Positions 13,801 to 18,484 of a stretch of 23,926 nucleotides of DNA are shown here, one piece after another (the first letter of the stretch is position 1; each line of letters begins with the position of its first letter). The stretch covers positions 1 to 23,926 of the IMG/VR virus record IMGVR_UViG_3300006332_000143; one strand, written 5' to 3'. The position numbers and the translations under genes are program-made. The stretch comes from a virus. The notes beneath the pieces are model-generated. The model did no database searches. It worked only from the letters and a program-made list of their open reading frames with translations, and was not told the DNA's origin.

Positions 13801-13973
13801 GAGAATGTGCCGTTTTCATATCCAACGATGTTGAATAGAACCTTGCCTCTAGGCTTGCGGCAAGTGAAGACGACTCTTTCATTTCCTTTGTGTGTGTAAG
13901 GCTTAGCAGAGAGAACTGTGTATGTGTAGCCTTTTGCACATTTGATTGTTTGGAGTGAAGTTGATGGAGTCAT
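13788..13973 (-). CDS. Small accessory protein in its own promoter-terminator cassette
   Basis: This 61-residue protein is basic and beta-like (KGYTYTVLSAKPYTHKGNER, VVFTCRKPRGKVLFNIVGYE). No family is recognised. It has its own operator-promoter (13998-14034), an AAAGGA ribosome-binding stretch about ten bases before the ATG, and a strong terminator that begins inside the coding sequence. Its leader and cassette layout match those of the 83-residue gene at 14995, suggesting cassette duplication with unrelated cargo. Confidence 0.6.
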   Translation of the reverse strand: MTPSTSLQTIKCAKGYTYTVLSAKPYTHKGNERVVFTCRKPRGKVLFNIVGYENGTFSTAA

Positions 13974-13997
13974 TTGTGTTTCCTTTGGTATGTATTA

Positions 13998-14034
13998 AAT
14001 ATATATCGGGAATGCCTAAGTTGGCAAGCTTTAC
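13998..14034 (-). promoter_or_regulatory. Copy 2 of the palindromic operator-promoter element
   Basis: The 26-bp palindrome (14034-14009) has arms GTAAAGCT and GGCATTCC. The -10 box TATATT lies at 14003-13998. The -35 is TTGCCA with an 18-base spacer, weaker than in copies 1 and 3. The AT-rich stretch upstream (TTAATTAAATGT) could be an UP element. It drives the gene at 13973. Confidence 0.72.
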
Positions 14035-14062
14035 ACATTTAATTAACATTCTGTTGTAAAGC

Positions 14063-14088
14063 AAAAAAAAAAGAGCCTTGCGGCTCTT
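14063..14088 (-). terminator. Intrinsic terminator of the gene at 14087
   Basis: On the minus strand, AAGAGCC and GGCTCTT pair with a GCAA loop (14088-14071), followed by a run of about ten Ts. The stop codon overlaps the stem. Confidence 0.88.
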
Positions 14089-14425
14089 AGTCGTATGTGT
14101 CAAAACTTACTGGCTGGCCTGTCCAAGGTTCAATAGAACCTCTGTAACTCATGTAAGCGGTTTGACCATGTAGCTCATCATTTTGAATCTTCAATCTGAA
14201 CTCTTGTCCTCTTTTTTCGGTTTTTAAATCAGGAAGTTTTGTCCCTGCCTGACCATAACCATCATGAGAATGAACAATGCTTGGAACTTTTTTGAACCAT
14301 ACAGTTTTTGCTGTTGTGCGTGTTACCTCATAAAAATCAACAAGAGTTTGAGTTGCTCCCCATTGCATTTGGCAGATCAAACCTTTTGTGAAAGTTTGAG
14401 TTTTAGTTGCTGGAGTTGAAGTCAT
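14087..14425 (-). CDS. Phage/plasmid-type small protein (WG-QT-DFY signature), function unknown
   Basis: This 112-residue protein has the segment LICQMQWGATQTLVDFYEVT followed by AKTVWFKKV. I recall a similar W-G-x-x-QT-x-x-DFY-x-V pattern in short proteins of many phages and plasmids, where the function is unknown. The second half is hydrophilic, with SIVHSHDGYGQAG and SYRGSIEPWTG. It occupies a complete cassette: operator-promoter at 14454-14490, a leader with CCACCAAGG, and a terminator starting at its stop codon. No signal peptide is present. Confidence 0.65.
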   Translation of the reverse strand: MTSTPATKTQTFTKGLICQMQWGATQTLVDFYEVTRTTAKTVWFKKVPSIVHSHDGYGQAGTKLPDLKTEKRGQEFRLKIQNDELHGQTAYMSYRGSIEPWTGQPVSFDTYD

Positions 14426-14453
14426 TTTTAAAGCCTTGGTGGATTACTTTTTT

Positions 14454-14490
14454 AATATAAAAGCGGAACGCCTAAAAGTCAAGGCATTCC
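14454..14490 (-). promoter_or_regulatory. Copy 3 of the palindromic operator-promoter element (best match)
   Basis: The palindrome (14490-14465) has arms GGAATGCC and GGCGTTCC, differing at one position from a perfect inverted repeat. The -35 TTGACT and -10 TATATT (14459-14454) are separated by 17 bases. This is a near-consensus sigma-70-type promoter whose -35 is buried in the palindrome. It drives the 112-residue gene. Confidence 0.8.
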
Positions 14491-14514
14491 GCATTTATTT
14501 ACATTGTGTTGTAA

Positions 14515-14706
14515 TTACTTTTTTTTAGGCTCATAAAGCGGGACTTCATAATCGAAGTCACATTCTTTAAAATCAACTTTTGGCTGTTTGCTCAAAAGTT
14601 TTTCATAAAAAGGAATTAAATCTCGACGGCTTGGGAGGTTGCATCCAACCAACTCAATTAATTCCATCAATTCGTTTTCGTTAACTTCAAGGCGAAATTT
14701 GTTCAT
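14515..14706 (-). CDS. Small acidic protein downstream of a terminator hairpin
   Basis: This 63-residue protein starts MNKFRLEVNENELMELIELV and ends with PLYEPKKK; it contains CNLPSRRDLIPFYEKLL and looks like a helical, acidic cytoplasmic protein. It is not recognised. Longer upstream frames exist but would run through the coding end and terminator of the previous gene, so the ATG at 14706 is used. The leader is TTTTTACCCACCAAAAAATC directly after that terminator. It has no operator-promoter of its own and may depend on read-through. Confidence 0.55.
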   Translation of the reverse strand: MNKFRLEVNENELMELIELVGCNLPSRRDLIPFYEKLLSKQPKVDFKECDFDYEVPLYEPKKK

Positions 14707-14721
14707 GATTTTTTGGTGGGT

Positions 14722-14761
14722 AAAAAGAAAAAATCTCTGAGCTTTAAACTTGCTCAGAGAT
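14722..14761 (-). terminator. Intrinsic terminator of the gene at 14744
   Basis: On the minus strand, ATCTCTGAGC (14761-14752) pairs with GCTCAGAGAT (14742-14733), a ten-base-pair stem with a nine-base loop, followed by TTTTTTC and five Ts. The stop codon is in the loop. Confidence 0.88.
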
Positions 14762-14995
14762 AACTTGACGGATTGCTTTTTTAACTGTTGCTCTTTTGTA
14801 AGAGTCAAGAGCTTGAATTAAGCAGTCTTCACCGTGGAAGACTTTCCCGAAAGGTAGGTTGCGTCCGCCAACTGTTTTTGTTGAAACGGTGCAATGTGGA
14901 AAGCGACCTGAATTAACAACAACACAGAGATTTTGTTTTGCTGAGATCTGGATTGTGTATCCAGTGATTGTTTCAGATGCGTTTGAGATTTCCAT
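14744..14995 (-). CDS. Small accessory protein, function unknown
   Basis: This 83-residue protein has a beta-like N-terminal half (ETITGYTIQISAKQNLCVVV, NSGRFPHCTVSTK) and a helical C-terminus (LIQALDSYKRATVKKAIRQV). It has no signal or membrane segment. No family is recognised with certainty. Its cassette is complete: operator-promoter at 15020-15056, AAAGGAA before the ATG, and a terminator overlapping the stop codon. Confidence 0.6.
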   Translation of the reverse strand: MEISNASETITGYTIQISAKQNLCVVVNSGRFPHCTVSTKTVGGRNLPFGKVFHGEDCLIQALDSYKRATVKKAIRQVISEQV

Positions 14996-15019
14996 TTGAA
15001 GTTCCTTTGGTATGTTTTA

Positions 15020-15056
15020 AATATAAACCCGAATTGCCCGAAAGTAAAGGCATTAC
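15020..15056 (-). promoter_or_regulatory. Copy 4 of the palindromic operator-promoter element
   Basis: The palindrome (15056-15031) has arms GTAATGCC and GGCAATTC. The -35 TTTACT and -10 TATATT (15025-15020) are 17 bases apart. An AT-rich TTAATTAAATAT lies just upstream. It drives the 83-residue gene. Confidence 0.75.
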
Positions 15057-15083
15057 ATATTTAATTAATAATTAGTAACAAAC

Positions 15084-15111
15084 AAAAAAAAAGAGGTGGT
15101 TAACCTCTTTT
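15084..15111 (-). terminator. Intrinsic terminator of the gene at 15100
   Basis: On the minus strand, AAAGAGGT (15110-15103) pairs with ACCTCTTT (15097-15090) around a five-base loop, followed by a further run of Ts. The stop codon TAA is in the loop and stem edge. Confidence 0.85.
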
Positions 15112-15372
15112 GCTTTTTCTGTAGTTAGAAACAAAACCTTTTGTTTCTAATGCGGTCAATGGAGCAACATGATCTGGGTTTCTGTGATCAATGAGTTTTA
15201 AGTATTCCTCAACGGTGAAATTCTTTACAAGGAAATTAATCCAAGTTTTGTAATTTTTGCGGCCATACTTAAAGCGAGCAATAAAGTCTCTGTTGTCTCC
15301 ATAGGTCAGATACATTCCATCCCATACAAATTTTTCTTTCTGAAAGGAATGCTGAGCGATTACAAGTGTCAT
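15100..15372 (-). CDS. Small accessory protein (FIARFKY / NFTVEEY family), function unknown
   Basis: This 90-residue protein contains FIARFKYGRKNYKTWINFLV, then KNFTVEEYLKLID and PLTALETKGFVSNY. I recall this combination of an ARFKY strand, a K-NFT-EEY helix and an LE-KG(F/Y) strand from a short family seen in various bacteria and phages, with no assigned function. It is cytoplasmic by sequence. The cassette has its operator-promoter at 15397-15433, a leader with CTCACCAAAG, and a terminator that starts within the coding end. Confidence 0.65.
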   Translation of the reverse strand: MTLVIAQHSFQKEKFVWDGMYLTYGDNRDFIARFKYGRKNYKTWINFLVKNFTVEEYLKLIDHRNPDHVAPLTALETKGFVSNYRKSKRG

Positions 15373-15396
15373 GAGCCTTTGGTGAGTGACTCCTTT

Positions 15397-15433
15397 AATA
15401 TAAACACGGAAAGCCTAAAAGCAAAAGCTTTTC
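15397..15433 (-). promoter_or_regulatory. Copy 5 of the palindromic operator-promoter element
   Basis: The palindrome (15433-15408) has arms GAAAAGCT and GGCTTTCC. The -10 TATATT is at 15402-15397; the -35 region reads TTTGCT. AAAGGAG follows the -10 box directly. It drives the 90-residue gene. Confidence 0.72.
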
Positions 15434-15448
15434 ATATTTAATTAACAA

Positions 15449-15562
15449 TTAGTTATAAAGGTCTTCATCTTCACAGTCTCCCATGAGCCAATGGTCATCT
15501 CTTACATACTGATAGTCCTCTTTTTCTTCTTTGTTTTTTTCTTTGTCGAGCTCTTTGTCCAT
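15449..15562 (-). CDS. Putative 37-residue acidic peptide
   Basis: The frame from the ATG at 15562 encodes a very charged peptide: MDKELDKEKNKEEKEDYQYV, then RDDHWLMGDCEDEDLYN. It lies between the terminator at 15603 and the operator-promoter at 15397. No clear promoter or Shine-Dalgarno sequence is seen, so it may depend on read-through. The length is too short for confidence, but the start, stop and position between two regulatory signals make it possible. Confidence 0.35.
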   Translation of the reverse strand: MDKELDKEKNKEEKEDYQYVRDDHWLMGDCEDEDLYN

Positions 15563-15602
15563 TTCGGCATGACCTTTTTATCTCTGTCTACATCATGCCA
15601 TT

Positions 15603-15630
15603 AAAAAAGCCTCCTGATTAGGGAGGCTTT
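15603..15630 (-). terminator. Intrinsic terminator of the copy-6 transcript
   Basis: On the minus strand, AAAGCCTCC (15630-15622) and GGAGGCTTT (15614-15606) form a nine-base-pair stem with a seven-base loop, followed by a T-tract to 15603. It ends the short transcript that starts near 15797. Confidence 0.9.
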
Positions 15631-15631
15631 C

Positions 15632-15730
15632 TCACTCTGGAAGTGCCGATGCGTTGCGGTCCTGAAGTAGTAGGAAACGTCTTTTTGAACCCTCAAAAAG
15701 AATAAAAGAGGGGATTTGATCGCAGCTCAT
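15632..15730 (-). CDS. Putative 32-residue peptide, or part of a small RNA
   Basis: The ATG at 15730 opens MSCDQIPSFILFEGSKRRFL, then LLQDRNASALPE, ending at a TGA two bases before the terminator stem. The peptide has a beta-hairpin-like pattern and a purine stretch AGGGA just upstream of the ATG, though the spacing is short. It is the only sensible open frame in the transcript from the copy-6 promoter, whose leader of about 70 bases has several short inverted repeats. The unit could instead be a non-coding RNA of about 195 bases. No family is recognised. Confidence 0.45.
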   Translation of the reverse strand: MSCDQIPSFILFEGSKRRFLLLQDRNASALPE

Positions 15731-15803
15731 ATCCCTGAAAGGCTGACACTTATCTTGTCCAGTGCAGAGGAATCACGCCCGATATGTGACTTAAGGCTCC
15801 CTT

Positions 15804-15841
15804 AATATAAACACGGAATGCCTAGAATGAAACAGCATTAC
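15804..15841 (-). promoter_or_regulatory. Copy 6 of the palindromic operator-promoter element
   Basis: The palindrome (15841-15815) has arms GTAATGCT and GGCATTCC and is one base longer than in the other copies. The -10 TATATT is at 15809-15804, and TTTCAT lies 17 bases upstream as a poor -35. Predicted transcription starts near 15797. It lies directly downstream of the tail operon, with no terminator seen between them. Confidence 0.7.
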
Positions 15842-15865
15842 AGTATTCTTAACAAATTGAAACAA

Positions 15866-16024
15866 TTAATCATCTTCCTCTGGAGGTTCAAAAATTGTTT
15901 GGTCAAAAATTGATTTGAAAATTTGTTGATCTGTCTTGCTTATGCGTCCCTCAAGAAAGGCGAATGCTTGTTCCTGATGTGGGTCGCCAGTGTAACTTTT
16001 CAATGCTTCCTGTAAGAAAGTCAT
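15866..16024 (-). CDS. Small protein at the end of the tail operon
   Basis: This 52-residue protein starts MTFLQEALKSYTGDPHQEQA and ends in an acidic tail (FEPPEEDD). The Y-x-G-x-PHQ-x-x-A-x-x-FLE segment resembles a short motif I recall at the C-termini of cyanobacterial and cyanophage lysozyme-like or peptidase-like proteins; here it stands alone. The ATG at 16024 is preceded at six bases by GGGAGGT, an excellent Shine-Dalgarno sequence, so longer starts are rejected. It overlaps the upstream 118-residue gene in another frame by 74 bases. Confidence 0.6.
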   Translation of the reverse strand: MTFLQEALKSYTGDPHQEQAFAFLEGRISKTDQQIFKSIFDQTIFEPPEEDD

Positions 16025-16307
16025 CGCTAGACCTCCCGATTGTTGTTTGTTTTGTCGTCTCAAAATTGCTTTTTCTAAAGTCGCCTAAAAGTTGCATGGC
16101 TAAGGGAAGAATTACTGAACAAGCAATTGCAATCCCAACGGCTTTAGATACGCTCTTTTCTAGCTCAGATATGCGTCCAAATGCAACGCCTAGATCATCG
16201 CTTTTTGAATTAATCACAGAATGCAAGGAATCAACTTTCCCCTCCAATACCCCAATGGCCCGATAAATATCGGACTGACTAACTGTGTCGGGATCTCTTC
16301 GGTTCAT
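15951..16307 (-). CDS. Coiled-coil protein with one membrane segment (XhlA-like layout)
   Basis: This 118-residue protein has an N-terminal helix with heptads (AIGVLEGKVDSLHSVI, LGVAFGRISELEKSVSKAV) followed by a membrane segment (GIAIACSVILPLAMQLLG) and a polar tail. The layout resembles XhlA-like lysis accessory proteins. It starts immediately after the gpD stop codon (TAGATG), so it is translationally coupled to the tail hub gene and expressed late, which fits a lysis role. The last third overlaps another gene in a different frame and may be less constrained. Confidence 0.55.
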   Translation of the reverse strand: MNRRDPDTVSQSDIYRAIGVLEGKVDSLHSVINSKSDDLGVAFGRISELEKSVSKAVGIAIACSVILPLAMQLLGDFRKSNFETTKQTTIGRSSDDFLTGSIEKLHWRPTSGTSIRLS

Positions 16308-17324
16308 CTATCCTCCACCGTCCGAGCTTTCTTTTTCAGATACTGCGGGAGCTTTCTCGGAACAGTTCACCTGTGTTGTATATCCCGCCGCACTTAGTTT
16401 ATGTGATACAGACCTAATTGGTAATTGTTTTCCATTGATCGGTGTACGGAATCCCGAGAATGAAACCTGACCCTCTGCAAAAATTGTTGGATCTCCAGTC
16501 GCCAATGTGAAATCTACAGATAACTTCCCTTGAGTCATTTCCTTTAATTTTGAAGTTGCCGCTTCTTTTGCCTCCGCTCTAGTAGGAAACAATTTTTTTT
16601 CTTTGTAGCTTTGCCCTGTTGTTGAATCATTAGCTACGACCAACCATTCTTCTAATCCTGTTTCATGGTTCATCCACTTGGCTTGGACCTCTTTGTAGTC
16701 ACTTCGCTCTGTCAAAGTGGCTTTCCAATCTTTTGTGTCTGTAGCCAAAACTTTTAAAACTGGCTTAGTTGCTCCAGACGCTGTTGCTTCAGAATCTTTC
16801 TCATGAAAAAGCAATTTATCATTTGCGGGTTTTGCGACCGCTGAATATTCCTTGGCTAAGCGGGTGAGGAAATGGGCGTCAGACTCTTCAACTTGGTCTA
16901 TGTGTGTTATCAGGTCAGACGCAAATTTTGAATCTACTAAGGGCGTTAATCCGTGACGAGCTGCAATTGTCTCCACGATCTCTTTGACATTTGTTTCATC
17001 AAAAGAAAAAGTATGAGGTGATTTATAACCGGGAGCTGTTTCGCTTGCCTTTGCTCGGATCGTCATTGTTTTGGCGTTGCCTTTTAAACCGATTTCATCA
17101 ATGACGTACGTGCCCATATATTCAGGGCTACCCCAACCAAGCCACACTTTCAAAATTCCTTTAGCTGGAGGGATAGGACATTCATAATCTCGGTCATCCA
17201 ATTGCAAATCCATTGTGTCGGATTTCATCCCAGCCTCATCTTTTAAATTCAAACTCAAAAGACGATCTCTCAGTTTGTCTGTTATATCGGAATCATTGCA
17301 AGTAATTTTCCAAACAGGTTTCAT
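16308..17324 (-). CDS. P2 gpD-like tail hub / baseplate protein
   Basis: This 338-residue protein matches the P2 gpD (late control D) family, the baseplate hub related to T4 gp27 and T6SS VgrG. Typical segments are WKITCNDSDITDKLRDRLLS at the start, MGTYVIDEIGLKG, FDETNVKEIVETIAARHGL, and the DLITHIDQVEESDAHFLTRL motif near residues 137-156, which is diagnostic. The C-terminus is rich in serine, glutamate and glycine. It follows the PAAR gene with a TGATAG-type junction, forming a hub plus tip pair. Confidence 0.9.
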   Translation of the reverse strand: MKPVWKITCNDSDITDKLRDRLLSLNLKDEAGMKSDTMDLQLDDRDYECPIPPAKGILKVWLGWGSPEYMGTYVIDEIGLKGNAKTMTIRAKASETAPGYKSPHTFSFDETNVKEIVETIAARHGLTPLVDSKFASDLITHIDQVEESDAHFLTRLAKEYSAVAKPANDKLLFHEKDSEATASGATKPVLKVLATDTKDWKATLTERSDYKEVQAKWMNHETGLEEWLVVANDSTTGQSYKEKKLFPTRAEAKEAATSKLKEMTQGKLSVDFTLATGDPTIFAEGQVSFSGFRTPINGKQLPIRSVSHKLSAAGYTTQVNCSEKAPAVSEKESSDGGG

Positions 17325-17327
17325 CTA

Positions 17328-17612
17328 TCAACCTCCACAAAAAACATCTGGACTGCCGGCAGCTACAGATGTACAAGTCGGGTCCCCGACCCGGCCAGCC
17401 TGTTTGCCATTTACATAAACACTAGAGGACCCCGAGGAAATAGGAGCTGCATGACCGGGGCAAATAGGAGCGGGCAGCAAATGGCCTGTGTTGTTGTCTC
17501 CCTGCCTTGACCATCCAATGCCATTCACAAAGACGTCGCCGCTTCCCTGAGCCCTCGTCATCCCCGAGCAATGAGGAACATCTGCATCCCCGATTCTAGT
17601 TACGGCTGGCAT
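17328..17612 (-). CDS. PAAR-domain spike tip protein
   Basis: This 94-residue protein is a stand-alone PAAR-repeat protein that would cap the membrane-piercing spike of the contractile tail. Visible features are the N-terminal MPAVTRIGDAD, HCSGM, the glycine-rich strands FVNGIGWSRQGD and VYVNGKQAGRVGD, and histidine/cysteine positions suited to metal binding (H14, C15, C51, H54, C79). Such proteins sharpen phage and T6SS tips. In P2 itself the tip is formed by gpV; here a separate tip gene lies next to the hub gene. Confidence 0.88.
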   Translation of the reverse strand: MPAVTRIGDADVPHCSGMTRAQGSGDVFVNGIGWSRQGDNNTGHLLPAPICPGHAAPISSGSSSVYVNGKQAGRVGDPTCTSVAAGSPDVFCGG

Positions 17613-17829
17613 GATTTTTTTCTATCTCCATTAGTTCTTTGAATTTATCGTGCATCTTTCCTAGATGTTCATGGTCTTCATCTGTATGAGGTGGAGGTGG
17701 GCATATTGGAGCGAATTTGATTAAGTGTTCAAAATCGTCTGGGATGTCTTTTGTGTTTGTAAACGTGAGAATTTGATTGTCAATTCTGACTGCAAAATCG
17801 CCGTCATAATGTGTTCCATTTATGACCAT
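17596..17829 (-). CDS. Small protein between gpX-like and PAAR genes, function unknown
   Basis: This 77-residue protein begins with a beta-type stretch (MVINGTHYDGDFAVRIDNQI, LTFTNTKDIP) and ends in an acidic, histidine-rich helix (PPPPHTDEDHEHLGKMHDKF). It is not recognised. It overlaps the gpX-like gene by ten bases and the PAAR gene by 17, so it is tightly embedded in the baseplate genes. A part in tip loading or assembly is possible from position only. Confidence 0.6.
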   Translation of the reverse strand: MVINGTHYDGDFAVRIDNQILTFTNTKDIPDDFEHLIKFAPICPPPPHTDEDHEHLGKMHDKFKELMEIEKNHASRN

Positions 17830-18038
17830 AATTTCACCGCCGCTGGCGTCTCTGGAGCTTCACTTGGCAACTCTGGAAGAATGATTGTTTGCCCCTCTGG
17901 AATCAATGGAAGATATTTAGCCAACTCTCTATTGGCATCTAGCACCGATTCAACTGTTCCCCTCGTTTTCCCATAAAACTGGAAACAAATAGCGTCCAAT
18001 TCGTCGTCTTGTTTTGTGATGTATTTAAAACTACTCAT
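17820..18038 (-). CDS. P2 gpX-like tail protein (LysM-like)
   Basis: This 72-residue protein matches the small P2 GpX family, which contains a LysM-like fold and is needed for tail assembly. The landmarks are KYITKQDDELDAICFQFYGK, then TVESVLDANRELAKYLPLIP and the closing EGQTIILPEL. Its length is typical. The start overlaps the gpU stop by four bases (ATGA), so the two are coupled. Confidence 0.88.
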   Translation of the reverse strand: MSSFKYITKQDDELDAICFQFYGKTRGTVESVLDANRELAKYLPLIPEGQTIILPELPSEAPETPAAVKLWS

Positions 18039-18484
18039 GCTATAGCCGTTGTAGACAATACAATTGGAGTTCCAGAATACCCAGCGGCGGAACCCTCAAC
18101 AGTTTCTGATCCATATTTTACTAGAGATAAATCAAAAGTCTGTTTCCTTGCAATTCCATTTTTATGAAAAACAGTCCCTGTTTCTTTTACTGATTTAATA
18201 CAATATTTCCCAAATAAATTTCCGAGTCCATCTACATAAGTCAACGGCTCTCCTTTTTCGGCTGATGCTCTCATTGCGTCAAGCTGTCCGATTCCACCCT
18301 TAAAGCTTGGATAGATTGTCCCTTTTAAACTTATTGTTTCTGTTCCTTTGCCCATGTATTGCTGAGCGGGTTCTCTCCCTAATCTCTCTTGTTGTTTCCA
18401 ACGATAATCAACCGACCTTGAATAATCGTCAAAGGCCGCCGTATTTACTTCAAATCTATATGAGCCGAGAGTTGATAATGTCAT
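18035..18484 (-). CDS. P2 gpU-like tail protein
   Basis: This 149-residue protein matches the P2 GpU family, a tail terminator or completion protein. Visible landmarks are LGSYRFEVNTAAFDDYSRSV, WKQQERLGREPAQQYMGKG, then ISLKGTIYPSFKGG and LDAMRASAEKGEPLTYVDGL. The length is normal. It begins within the tape-measure stop (TAATGA context) and overlaps the gpX-like gene, so all three genes are coupled. Confidence 0.88.
   Translation of the reverse strand: MTLSTLGSYRFEVNTAAFDDYSRSVDYRWKQQERLGREPAQQYMGKGTETISLKGTIYPSFKGGIGQLDAMRASAEKGEPLTYVDGLGNLFGKYCIKSVKETGTVFHKNGIARKQTFDLSLVKYGSETVEGSAAGYSGTPIVLSTTAIA

Noticed and set aside
13658-13939. Minus-strand open frame of 93 residues overlapping three small genes
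   Set aside because: It runs through a strong terminator and across two genes with better starts and leaders, and its composition is unlike a protein.
15690-15720. GGTTCAAA-like stretch as a tRNA T-loop on the minus strand
   Set aside because: No acceptor, D or anticodon stem can be built around it. No tRNA gene was found in the window by eye.
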